Source of the DNA: Akkermansia muciniphila
Lineage (GTDB): Bacteria > Verrucomicrobiota > Verrucomicrobiia > Verrucomicrobiales > Akkermansiaceae
Assembly (NCBI RefSeq): GCF_030848305.1
Contig: NZ_CP114598.1
Location: 1,612,001-1,676,000 of the forward strand
Direction of reading: 5' to 3'
Length of the DNA: 64,000 nt
Shown: piece by piece, positions 8,726 to 18,593 of the stretch
How positions within the stretch are numbered: position 1 is the first letter of the stretch
Layout: every line of letters begins with the position of its first letter
The notes under the pieces: model-generated
Told to the model about the DNA's origin: nothing
What the model saw: only the letters and a program-made list of their open reading frames with translations
Database searches by the model: none
Translations under genes and position numbers: made by a program

Positions 8726-11033
8726 ACAGGCCGCCGCGGCATTGAAATTGGAGATAGCCGGCATGGTTCAGGGGGTCGGCTTCCGGCCCCATGTGTACCG
8801 TTTGGCGGTACGGCACGGATTGAAGGGGTTTGTGCGCAATACGGAGTCCGGCGTGGAGATTCATGTGGAAGGGGAGTCCGGCGCTCCGGAGCGTTTTTTT
8901 TCCGCGCTGATGGACGGTCTGCCGGAGCATGCCCGGGTTGATGGAGTGGAGCGGACCGTATGCGAGCCTGCCGGGTTTGAGGAATTCCGCATTGAGGAAA
9001 GCGATTCCACCCCCGGAGGCGTTCCGATGATGCTGCCGGATCTGGCTCCGTGCCCGGAATGTCTGAAAGAAATGCGCGACCCGTCTTCCCGCCGGTATCA
9101 TTATCCGTTTACCAACTGCACGCACTGCGGCCCCCGCTATTCCATTATTGAGAAAATGCCGTATGACCGCGCGGGAACCAGCATGAAGGGGTTCCGAATG
9201 TGTCCGGAGTGCCGGAGGGAGTACCAGGATGTGGAGGACAGGCGTTTTCACGCACAGCCTATCGGCTGCCCGTCCTGCGGCCCTTCCATGAAGGTGCTGT
9301 TTTCAGATGGTTCCGAACTGGGGTTCGGCCATGGGTTTGATACCCCCGCGGCACAGGTGGCATGGGTGCTGGCGGACGGTTTGATTGTGGCCCTGCTGGG
9401 CGTGGGAGGGTTTCAGTTGCTGGCGGATGCTTCTTCGGAAGCTGCCGTCAGGCGTCTCCGGCAGTTGAAGGAGCGTGACGCCAAGCCCTTTGCCGTGATG
9501 GTGCCGGATGTGGCTGCGGCGGAGAGGCTGTGCCGCCTGTCGGAGGAGGAGAAGCTCCTGCTGGCTTCTCCGGCCGCCCCCATTGTTCTGGCCCGGGGGA
9601 GGAAGGGTGCGGATCTGGCTCCTTCCGTGTGCATGTTCAGCCGTTTTGTGGGGATAATGCTTCCGTCTTCCCCTCTTCATGCGCTGCTGATGGATGTGTG
9701 GGGAAAGCCTCTGGTGGTGACCAGCGGGAACCTGAGCGGCGAACCCCTGTGCACCTCCGTGGAGGAGGGGCTGGAGAAACTGGGCCGTGTGGCGGATGTG
9801 TTTTTTGTGCATGACCGCCCGGTAGTGCGGCCCGTGGATGATTCCGTGGTCCGCGTTACGGACGGCAAGGCCATGATGGTGCGCCGCGCCCGCGGATATG
9901 CCCCGCGGCCCGTGTGGCGCACATCCGCGGCGGCTCCCGACGTGCTCGCCCTGGGGGCCGGACTGAAGAATACCATCTGCTGGCTGAAAAGAGGCGTGGC
10001 TGTCATGAGCCAGCATCTCGGTGACCTGAGCAGTGCGGCTTCCCTGAGTGCTTTTGAGCGGACGGTGGAGGCGCTGGGCAGAACCCTGGATGCCGTTCCG
10101 CAGGTCATTGCCGTGGACGCCCATCCGGACGGCCCTGTCTTGGCCCTTGGTCGGCGTCTGGCGCGGAAGTGGAATGCGGCGGTTGTCCCTGTGCAGCATC
10201 ATCAGGCTCATGTGCTGGCCTGCGCCGTGGAGAATGAAACGCCGTTTCCTGCTTTGGGCATCGCCTGGGACGGGACGGGGTTCGGTATGGACGGAACGGT
10301 ATGGGGAGGGGAATTTTTTGTGTTGGAGGAAGAGGGTGAGCCGCGCAGGGTGGCGCGGCTCAGGCCGTTTCTTCTGCCCGGCGGGGATGAAGCGGTTCGG
10401 GACCCTTCCCGGTGCGCCTGTTCCGTGGCCCGCCAGATGATGCCGTGGCGTACGGAGGGTCTTGATAATCGTCTGGAGAGGGGGATGCCTGTGCGGAAAC
10501 GCGAGGTTCTGGAGGCGATGATGGCCCGGAATATCCATTGCCCGGCTACCTCGTCCATGGGGCGGTTGTTTGATGCCGTGGCTTTCTGGTGCGGTTTTGA
10601 CGGTGAGGCGGGGTGTGAGGGCCATGCCGCCATGATGCTGGAATCATGGGCCGCGGAAGCTTCCGGGGAAAAAATGCGGGGGGAAGCGTATGAATGGGTT
10701 ATGCATGAAGAAGAGGGATTGCTGGAACTGGACTGGCGGCCGCTGATGAAGTCTGTGGATGAAGATTTGTTGAAAGGCGTTTCCCGCGGCTGCATCGCCC
10801 GCAAGTTTCATGAGAGCCTGGCGAATCTGGCATTTGACGTGGCGGAGCGTTTTTGCCTGGACAGGCTGGTGCTGGGCGGCGGATGTTTTCAGAATGCCTT
10901 TTTGCTTGAAGGCCTGGCGGGAATGGCCCAGTCTAGAAAGTGCCAGTTGGCTCTGCCCCAGCGGGTGCCGTGCAATGACGGGGGAATTTCGCTGGGGCAG
11001 GTTGCGGCGGTCGTACGCCAATGGAAAGGATAG
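8706..11033 (+). CDS. hypF: carbamoyltransferase HypF
   Basis: HypF turns carbamoyl phosphate into the thiocarboxamide on HypE that becomes the cyanide ligands of the NiFe centre. The 775-residue protein shows all expected parts: an acylphosphatase-like domain (MVQGVGFRPHVYRL and GFVRNTESGVEIHVEG), two zinc-finger pairs (CPEC...CTHCGPRYS and CPEC...CPSCGP), a YrdC-like domain with LKERDAKPFAVM and VVTSGNLSGEP, and a Kae1-like C-terminal domain with VQHHQAHVLA and GGGCFQN. The ATG at 8706 lies inside hypB, so translation is probably coupled. Length is typical (~750). Confidence 0.96.
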   Translation: MAITTVEQAAAALKLEIAGMVQGVGFRPHVYRLAVRHGLKGFVRNTESGVEIHVEGESGAPERFFSALMDGLPEHARVDGVERTVCEPAGFEEFRIEESDSTPGGVPMMLPDLAPCPECLKEMRDPSSRRYHYPFTNCTHCGPRYSIIEKMPYDRAGTSMKGFRMCPECRREYQDVEDRRFHAQPIGCPSCGPSMKVLFSDGSELGFGHGFDTPAAQVAWVLADGLIVALLGVGGFQLLADASSEAAVRRLRQLKERDAKPFAVMVPDVAAAERLCRLSEEEKLLLASPAAPIVLARGRKGADLAPSVCMFSRFVGIMLPSSPLHALLMDVWGKPLVVTSGNLSGEPLCTSVEEGLEKLGRVADVFFVHDRPVVRPVDDSVVRVTDGKAMMVRRARGYAPRPVWRTSAAAPDVLALGAGLKNTICWLKRGVAVMSQHLGDLSSAASLSAFERTVEALGRTLDAVPQVIAVDAHPDGPVLALGRRLARKWNAAVVPVQHHQAHVLACAVENETPFPALGIAWDGTGFGMDGTVWGGEFFVLEEEGEPRRVARLRPFLLPGGDEAVRDPSRCACSVARQMMPWRTEGLDNRLERGMPVRKREVLEAMMARNIHCPATSSMGRLFDAVAFWCGFDGEAGCEGHAAMMLESWAAEASGEKMRGEAYEWVMHEEEGLLELDWRPLMKSVDEDLLKGVSRGCIARKFHESLANLAFDVAERFCLDRLVLGGGCFQNAFLLEGLAGMAQSRKCQLALPQRVPCNDGGISLGQVAAVVRQWKG

Positions 11034-11036
11034 AAT

Positions 11037-11279
11037 ATGTGTTTGGCCGTTCCCGGAAAGATTGTGAGCGTTAATGAGACGGACCCTTTGTTCAGATTGG
11101 GGGTGGTGGACTTTGGCGGCGTGACCCGTGAAGTGAACCTGGCCTGTGTGCCGGAAGCCGTGCCGGGGGATTACGTCATCGTCCACGTGGGCATGGCCCT
11201 GAGCGTGCTGGATGAGGAAACCGCTCTTCAAACCCGCAGGGAAATGAGGGAAATTGTGGAAAATACGGATCCTCTGTAA
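11037..11279 (+). CDS. hypC: hydrogenase maturation chaperone HypC/HybG
   Basis: An 80-residue protein that begins MCLAVPGKI, the family signature; Cys2 is needed for contact with HypD and the hydrogenase precursor. GVVDFGGVTREVNL and the GDYVIVHVGMALSVLDEE core match HypC throughout. It escorts the iron with its CN and CO ligands to the large subunit. It starts 3 bp after hypF. Confidence 0.96.
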   Translation: MCLAVPGKIVSVNETDPLFRLGVVDFGGVTREVNLACVPEAVPGDYVIVHVGMALSVLDEETALQTRREMREIVENTDPL

Positions 11280-11310
11280 GGGGGCGTTTCCCGAATTCAA
11301 TTAATGGTTT

Positions 11311-12378
11311 ATGCAGGAGGAAGTCCGGCAGCTGATTGAAGAATTGCGCCACGCTGTGACGCGTCCGTGGGCGCTCATGGAGGTATGCGGAGGCCAGACG
11401 CATGCGATTGCCTCTCTGGGGCTGGAGGAGCTGTTGCCTCCCGGCCTGCGCCTGATTCACGGCCCCGGCTGCCCGGTCTGCGTGACGGCGGTGGAGTTGA
11501 TTGACCAGGCCGTGGAATTGAGCCTGCGGCCCGGCGTAGTTTTGTGCAGCTACGGGGATATGATGCGGGTGCCGGGTTCCCGCGGAGATCTGTTTTCCGC
11601 CAAGGCCAGGGGGGGAGACGTGCTTTTGATGTATTCTCCGCTGGAAGCGGTCGCTTATGCCGGAACCCATCCTGATACGGAAGTGGTGTTTTTCGCCGTA
11701 GGGTTTGAGACGACGGCCCCGGCTACGGCGCTTGCCCTGCAGCAGGCCCGCGCGCTGGGGTATGCCAATTTTTCCGTTCTCTGCGCCCATGTGCTGGTTC
11801 CCCCGGCTCTGGAATGGCTGATGGAGCAGGATGAGGGAAGGCCGGACGCCTTCCTGGCCCCCGGCCATGTCTGCGCCGTCACGGGGGAAATGGATTACGG
11901 GCGTCTGGCCACCCGTTACCGGACGCCCATGGTGGTGACGGGGTTTGAGGCTCCGGACCTGCTCCGCGGCATTCTGATGTGCGTCCGTCAGCTGGAAGCC
12001 GGGGAATATGCAGTGCGGAATGCGTACGGGCGTTATGTGAAACCCGGTGGAAACAGGGCGGCGCAGGAAAGAATGAATGAAGTTTTTGAGCCGGAAGACC
12101 GTCATTGGCGCGGGCTGGGGTTGATTCCCCGCGGCGGCATGAGGCTGCGCCGGGAGTGGCGTGCTATGGATGCCGTTCTTCGTTTTGAATGCGGAACGGG
12201 GAGGCCGGGAGCGGATGAAGCTTCCGGATGCCTGGCCGGGCAGGTGCTGAGGGGGCTGATTCGCCCTGGGGAATGCCCTTTTTTTGGCTCGTCCTGCACG
12301 CCGCTGACCCCGCTGGGCGCTCCCATGGTGTCCGGGGAAGGAGCATGCGCCGCTTATTATCATTATAAAAGAAGTTGA
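11311..12378 (+). CDS. hypD: hydrogenase maturation iron-sulfur protein HypD
   Basis: HypD forms a complex with HypC and assembles Fe(CN)2CO. The 355-residue sequence has the family motifs MEVCGGQTHAI (~27), HGPGCPVCVT (~50), GFETTAPATA and HVLVPPAL, plus the C-terminal cysteines PGECPFFGSSCTP. The last group belongs to the [4Fe-4S] ligand region, which is intact. The start is the ATG 31 bp after hypC; the gene ends 4 bp before hypE, consistent with one operon. Confidence 0.96.
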   Translation: MQEEVRQLIEELRHAVTRPWALMEVCGGQTHAIASLGLEELLPPGLRLIHGPGCPVCVTAVELIDQAVELSLRPGVVLCSYGDMMRVPGSRGDLFSAKARGGDVLLMYSPLEAVAYAGTHPDTEVVFFAVGFETTAPATALALQQARALGYANFSVLCAHVLVPPALEWLMEQDEGRPDAFLAPGHVCAVTGEMDYGRLATRYRTPMVVTGFEAPDLLRGILMCVRQLEAGEYAVRNAYGRYVKPGGNRAAQERMNEVFEPEDRHWRGLGLIPRGGMRLRREWRAMDAVLRFECGTGRPGADEASGCLAGQVLRGLIRPGECPFFGSSCTPLTPLGAPMVSGEGACAAYYHYKRS

Positions 12379-12382
12379 TGCC

Positions 12383-13417
12383 ATGTTTGAGTGTCCTGTT
12401 CCTGAACCTGTCTCCGACCGTATCCAGATGGCTCACGGCGGCGGAGGCCGTTTGATGAATGAGCTGATTCGTTCCGTGTTTCTGAGCGCCTTCGGTTCCC
12501 CTTCCGGCGGCGTGCAGAATGACGCTGCCGTATTGGAGGTTCCTCCGGGGAGGCTGGCGATGACGACGGACAGCTTTGTGGTGCAGCCTTTGGAGTTTCC
12601 CGGGGGCTCCATCGGTTCACTGGCGGTGCACGGAACGGTGAATGATCTCGCCATGAGCGGCGCGGAGCCGTTGTATTTGACGGCGGGCTTTATTCTGGAA
12701 GAAGGGCTTCCGATGGAGGTGCTGACCCGCGTGGCGCAGGATATGGCTGCCGCGGCTTGTGCGGCGGGCGTCCGTATTGTGACGGGGGACACGAAGGTGG
12801 TGGAGCGCGGAAAAGGGGACGGCATTTATATTAATACTGCCGGGGTGGGCATCGTGCGCCATGGGTTGGAGATCAGCCCTTCTTCCGTTCGTCCGGGGGA
12901 TTCCGTGCTGCTCAGCGGGGATTTGGGGAGGCACGGCATGACGATTATGAGCCTGCGCGCCGGGCTGTCTTTCGGAGATGGCCTGGAAAGTGATTCCGCT
13001 CCGTTGCACGAGTCTGTGGCTGCCGTCATTCGTTCCGGCATTCCCGTGCATTGCCTGCGTGACGTGACCCGCGGCGGGTTGACCGCCACTCTTTCGGAAA
13101 TTGCGGAATCTGCCGGCCTGACGGTGAAGTTGAATGAAATGTCCATTCCCGTGCGCGAGGATGTCAGGGCGGCGTGCGGCCTGCTGGGGCTGGACCCGCT
13201 TCAAGTGGCCTGTGAGGGGCGTTATCTGGCTATTCTTCCCCGAGAGTATGAGGAAGAGGCCCTGAACCTGATGCGCGGCTGCGGCGTATCCGCCGGAGCC
13301 TGCGTCATAGGCCATGTGGCGGAATTGGGGACGGCGCCCCTGCTGATGACGGGGCGTCTTGGTGTGGAGCGGGTGCTGACGATGCCTTCAGGAATGCAGC
13401 TTCCCCGCATCTGCTGA
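12383..13417 (+). CDS. hypE: hydrogenase maturation protein HypE
   Basis: HypE dehydrates its own C-terminal thiocarboxamide to a thiocyanate using ATP. The 344 residues belong to the PurM/SelD-like superfamily: an early AHGGGGRLMNELI glycine-rich segment, GGVQNDAAVLEV, a TTDSFVVQP strand, HGTVNDLAMSGAEP and RDVTRGGLTATL are all present. The protein ends exactly in PRIC; the terminal Cys is the residue modified by HypF. It is the last gene of the operon. hypA is not in this window. Confidence 0.96.
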   Translation: MFECPVPEPVSDRIQMAHGGGGRLMNELIRSVFLSAFGSPSGGVQNDAAVLEVPPGRLAMTTDSFVVQPLEFPGGSIGSLAVHGTVNDLAMSGAEPLYLTAGFILEEGLPMEVLTRVAQDMAAAACAAGVRIVTGDTKVVERGKGDGIYINTAGVGIVRHGLEISPSSVRPGDSVLLSGDLGRHGMTIMSLRAGLSFGDGLESDSAPLHESVAAVIRSGIPVHCLRDVTRGGLTATLSEIAESAGLTVKLNEMSIPVREDVRAACGLLGLDPLQVACEGRYLAILPREYEEEALNLMRGCGVSAGACVIGHVAELGTAPLLMTGRLGVERVLTMPSGMQLPRIC

Positions 13418-13524
13418 CGCCTGGCGTTTTGTATGGAAAATGCGGAACCATGGGGGATGCGGAAACTTCTCCCGGCGCGGGGAATTTCAGAACGGCCTTG
13501 CGTCCATCCTGTCTTTCCGGAAGT

Positions 13525-13580
13525 GGGACAAAATGGCGTGGTGCGACATTTTGTCTCTTTTTGGTGTGACATTATGTCCC
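13525..13580 (+). promoter_or_regulatory. three GACA/TGTC-type sites upstream of the dnaK sigma-54 promoter
   Basis: Three related words occur in 56 bp: a half-site GGGACAAAATG at 13525-13535, the near-palindrome GACATTTTGTC at 13545-13555, and the perfect 11-bp palindrome GACATTATGTC at 13568-13578. They lie about 105-160 bp upstream of the -24/-12 element, a usual distance for a sigma-54 enhancer-binding activator. The binding protein is not known; the assignment as activator sites is inference. Confidence 0.6.
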
Positions 13581-13680
13581 GTTTTCCTCTGTCAGGGAAA
13601 TAGTGGAAAGGAAGGAAGAAACGATATAATATCATCATAATATGATATTTATGTTTATTGTTCTGTATGCCTTGCCAGGT

Positions 13681-13696
13681 TGGCATGCCATTTGCA
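13681..13696 (+). promoter_or_regulatory. sigma-54 (-24/-12) promoter of dnaK-groES-groEL
   Basis: TGGCATGCCATTTGCA matches the sigma-54 consensus TGGCACG-N4-TTGCA at nearly every position, with the required GG (13682-13683) and GC (13694-13695) separated by exactly 10 bp. A transcript would start near 13707, giving a ~90-nt leader before dnaK. Confidence 0.8.
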
Positions 13697-13795
13697 ACAA
13701 GAGAGGCAAGAATATGAGTTTGCCTGCATGACACTTCAGGTCATGAGGAAATCAAATCTCAACGAAATCCATTCAAAACAATCTAAAATAACGAT

Positions 13796-15724
13796 ATGGC
13801 TAAAATATTAGGAATTGACCTTGGCACGACCAACTCGTGCATGGCTGTGATGGAAGGCGGTCAGGGAACCGTACTTGAAAACAGCGAAGGTGCGCGCACC
13901 ACTCCCTCCATTGTCGCTTTCACCAAAAGCGGTGAACGCCTCGTGGGGCAGGCCGCCAAACGTCAGGCGGTAACCAACCCGAAAAACACCGTGTTTTCCT
14001 CCAAGCGCCTCATCGGCCGCAAATACAGCGAACTGACGGAAGAAGATAAAAAGGTGCCTTACGAAATTGTGGAAGCTCCCAACGGGGATGCTTATATCCG
14101 CGTGGACGTGGGCGGCGAAAAGAAGACCTTTTCTCCCCAGGAAATCGCTTCCATGGTGCTGGCCAAGCTGAAAGCCGATGCGGAATCCAAACTTGGCGAA
14201 ACCATCACGGAGGCCGTGATTACCGTCCCCGCCTATTTCAATGACGCCCAGCGCAACGCGACCAAGGCCGCCGGTGAAATCGCCGGCCTTAAAGTGCGCC
14301 GCATCATCAATGAACCGACGGCGGCGGCCCTGGCCTACGGCCTGGACAAAAAGTCCAATGAAAACATTGCCGTATATGACCTCGGCGGCGGCACCTTTGA
14401 TATTTCCGTGCTGGAAATCGGCGACGGAGTGTTTGAGGTGAAGGCTTCCGACGGCGACACCCACCTGGGCGGCGACGACTGGGACAACGCAATCATCAAC
14501 TGGATTATAGGCGAGTTCAAGAAAGACTCCGGCATGGATCTTTCCAACCAGCCTGACGCCATCCAGCGCATCAAGGAAGAAGCGGAAAAGGCCAAGATCG
14601 CCCTTTCCTCCACCCAGAGCTATGACATCAGCCTGCCGTTCATTACGGCGGACGCTTCCGGCCCCAAGCATATCCAGCTGACGCTGAGCCGTCCCAAGCT
14701 GGAACAGCTCACGGAAGACCTGCTGGACCGCACCCGCAAGCCTGTGCTGGACTGCATTGCCGCGTCCGGGCTGAAAACCGGAGACATTGACGAGCTGGTG
14801 CTGGTGGGCGGCATGACCCGCATGCCCGCCGTTCAGGAAATGGCCCATACGCTGGCTGGCAAGGAACCGCACAAGGGCGTGAACCCGGATGAAGTGGTGG
14901 CCCTGGGCGCCGCCATTCAGGGCGGCGTGCTTCAGGGGGACGTGAATGACGTGCTTCTGCTGGACGTGACTCCGCTGACCTTGTCCATTGAAACGATGGG
15001 CGGCATCGCCACTCCGATGATCGAACGCAACACGACCATCCCGGTGCGCAAGAGCCAGGTGTTCTCCACCGCCGCCGACAACCAGCCCGCCGTGGACATC
15101 CGCGTTTGCCAGGGCGAACGCAAGATGTTTGAGGATAACAAGCTCCTCGGCAACTTCAAGCTGGACGGCATCTCCCCCGCTCCGCGCGGCATACCGCAGA
15201 TCGAAGTGACCTTTGACATTGACGCCAACGGCATTCTGCACGTATCCGCCAAGGACAAGGGCACCGGCAAGGAGCAGAAAATTTCCATCCAGGGCTCCAG
15301 CGGCCTTTCCAAGGATGAAATTGAGCGCGCCAAGCGCGACGCTGAAGCCCACGCGGAAGAAGACAAGAAACGCGCTGAGGAAATTGACACCATTAACCAG
15401 GCTGACTCCCTCTGCTTCTCCGTGGAGCGCCAGCTTAAGGATATGGGGGACAAGCTGCCCCCGGAACTCAAGCGCGAAATTGAAGACAAGGTAACGCGTC
15501 TCAAGGAAGCTGTCTCCAAGAAAGACATCACGGCGATCAAGGCTGGCAAGGAAGACCTGGAATCCCGCCTGGAAGCCCTGTACAAAGCGGCGGAAGCCGC
15601 CCAGCAGTCCGCCGGGGCCGCCGGCCCCATGCCGGGCGCCGCTCCCGAAGAGGAATCTTCCGACGGTCCCCGCAAGGCGAAGGGCCGCGTGGTGGACGCC
15701 GAAATCGTGGACGACGACAAATAA
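13796..15724 (+). CDS. dnaK: chaperone DnaK (Hsp70)
   Basis: A 642-residue Hsp70 that binds unfolded proteins in an ATP-driven cycle with DnaJ and GrpE. The nucleotide-binding domain shows [13 protein letters not shown] (~6), [41 protein letters not shown] and [12 protein letters not shown]. The substrate-binding domain includes [14 protein letters not shown], and the C terminus is a disordered tail ending in [11 protein letters not shown], the usual EEVD-like bacterial end. Length is normal. It is the first gene after the sigma-54-like promoter and is followed by groES after 96 bp. dnaJ and grpE are not in the window. Confidence 0.98.
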   Translation: MAKILGIDLGTTNSCMAVMEGGQGTVLENSEGARTTPSIVAFTKSGERLVGQAAKRQAVTNPKNTVFSSKRLIGRKYSELTEEDKKVPYEIVEAPNGDAYIRVDVGGEKKTFSPQEIASMVLAKLKADAESKLGETITEAVITVPAYFNDAQRNATKAAGEIAGLKVRRIINEPTAAALAYGLDKKSNENIAVYDLGGGTFDISVLEIGDGVFEVKASDGDTHLGGDDWDNAIINWIIGEFKKDSGMDLSNQPDAIQRIKEEAEKAKIALSSTQSYDISLPFITADASGPKHIQLTLSRPKLEQLTEDLLDRTRKPVLDCIAASGLKTGDIDELVLVGGMTRMPAVQEMAHTLAGKEPHKGVNPDEVVALGAAIQGGVLQGDVNDVLLLDVTPLTLSIETMGGIATPMIERNTTIPVRKSQVFSTAADNQPAVDIRVCQGERKMFEDNKLLGNFKLDGISPAPRGIPQIEVTFDIDANGILHVSAKDKGTGKEQKISIQGSSGLSKDEIERAKRDAEAHAEEDKKRAEEIDTINQADSLCFSVERQLKDMGDKLPPELKREIEDKVTRLKEAVSKKDITAIKAGKEDLESRLEALYKAAEAAQQSAGAAGPMPGAAPEEESSDGPRKAKGRVVDAEIVDDDK

Positions 15725-15736
15725 GCAATCCCCTTC

Positions 15737-15770
15737 CCGCCGGAGTGGGAAGCGATTCCCCCTCCGGCGG
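15737..15770 (+). other. stable intercistronic stem-loop between dnaK and groES
   Basis: CCGCCGGAG pairs with CTCCGGCGG, and an inner GGGAA pairs with TTCCC across a GCGA loop of the GNRA type, giving about 14 paired bases separated by a small bulge. No T-run follows, so it is not a standard terminator; it may protect or delimit the dnaK mRNA. Confidence 0.6.
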
Positions 15771-15820
15771 AACATTACATCCCGTATTATTCATCTACAA
15801 CAACATCAAAACAACATACT

Positions 15821-17808
<1,988 letters not shown>

Positions 17809-17847
17809 GCCCCGTCCGTTTCTTTGAAACAAGGCAATCGGCTTCAA

Positions 17848-17877
17848 GGCTCCCCGGTTTTCCGGGGAGCCTTTTTT
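17848..17877 (+). terminator. Rho-independent terminator of the dnaK-groESL unit
   Basis: GGCTCCCCGG and CCGGGGAGCC form a perfect 10-bp stem with a TTTT loop, followed by six T residues, 39 bp after the groEL stop. Confidence 0.92.
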
Positions 17878-17980
17878 ATATTGCTTCATCAGGAGGCGGT
17901 TTCAGGAAAGAGGCTGCACAGAATGTCCGGGGAATGGAAGAATATTGAATGATGACAGGAAATATCTGTCTAATCATTAC

Positions 17981-18433
17981 ATGACGAAGTTACATAAGAA
18001 TATATTGTTTGCGGCCGTGGCATTGGTCATGCCTTCCGCCCTGGCCGATATCCCGGAGTCTTCCGTTCCGGCTGCCGCCGTTTCCAGTATCAAGGGAGCT
18101 TATCCGAACGCCGGTTTCATTGAATGGGACTCTGAAATGCATGGCTTGAAAAAGATTTACGAAGCCGAATTCAAAATTAACGGATTCCAGTTTGACGTGA
18201 AGATTGCCCCTGATGGGAAAATTGTGCGGATTAAGGAAGAAATGGCTGTTTCCTCTCTTCCGGAAGCCGTTCGTTCGTCCGTTTTGAAGCGTTATCCGGG
18301 GTGCCGGATTAAGGAAGCGAAAAAAATTACTGAAGGAGAACTTGTCCGTTACAAGGTGGAAGTGGAGGACAGCCGTGATGATTATGATGTGCTGATTGCC
18401 CCTGACGGAAATATCCTCCATATAGACCGTTAG
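17981..18433 (+). CDS. secreted PepSY-like protein
   Basis: From the ATG at 17981 the protein has 150 residues and a clear signal peptide (KNILFAAVALVMPSALA, cleavage before Asp). Two repeats follow: AVSSIKGAYPNAGFIEWD...FQFDVKIAPDGKIVRIKEE and VRSSVLKRYPGCRIKEA...YDVLIAPDGNILHIDR, in short form YPNAGFIEWD and YPGCRIKEA, with IAPDGKI and IAPDGNI. This repeated helix-strand pattern is typical of the PepSY-like (BLIP-like fold) periplasmic proteins. The role is unknown; such proteins are thought to inhibit or sense proteases or surface components. An in-frame TTG at 17945 is less likely as the start. It is a single-gene unit between two terminators. Confidence 0.8.
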   Translation: MTKLHKNILFAAVALVMPSALADIPESSVPAAAVSSIKGAYPNAGFIEWDSEMHGLKKIYEAEFKINGFQFDVKIAPDGKIVRIKEEMAVSSLPEAVRSSVLKRYPGCRIKEAKKITEGELVRYKVEVEDSRDDYDVLIAPDGNILHIDR

Positions 18434-18460
18434 GATTTTTGTTCATTTGACGAAAGCGGG

Positions 18461-18495
18461 AGGAGAGCGGATGAGTCCGCTCTCCTCTTTTTTTG
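18461..18495 (+). terminator. Rho-independent terminator after the PepSY-like gene
   Basis: AGGAGAGCGGA and TCCGCTCTCCT form a perfect 11-bp stem with a TGAG loop, followed by a T-run. Confidence 0.9.
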
Positions 18496-18593
18496 AGGCC
18501 GGGGAAGTGTGTGGAAAATGTAACGAAATGTTCACGTTTTAAAACGGGCGTGCGGAAGCGTCCTCCTGTAATAAAGGGGCGTTTATTACGCAT

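Noticed and set aside
13440-13640. 66-codon frame covering the upstream sites of dnaK
   Set aside because: It overlaps the palindromic sites and has no family pattern; the region is better explained as regulatory.
13808-15775. Long open frame on the minus strand opposite dnaK (655 codons)
   Set aside because: It is a by-product of biased codon use in a highly expressed GC-rich gene. It has no family resemblance, and the plus strand is unmistakably DnaK.
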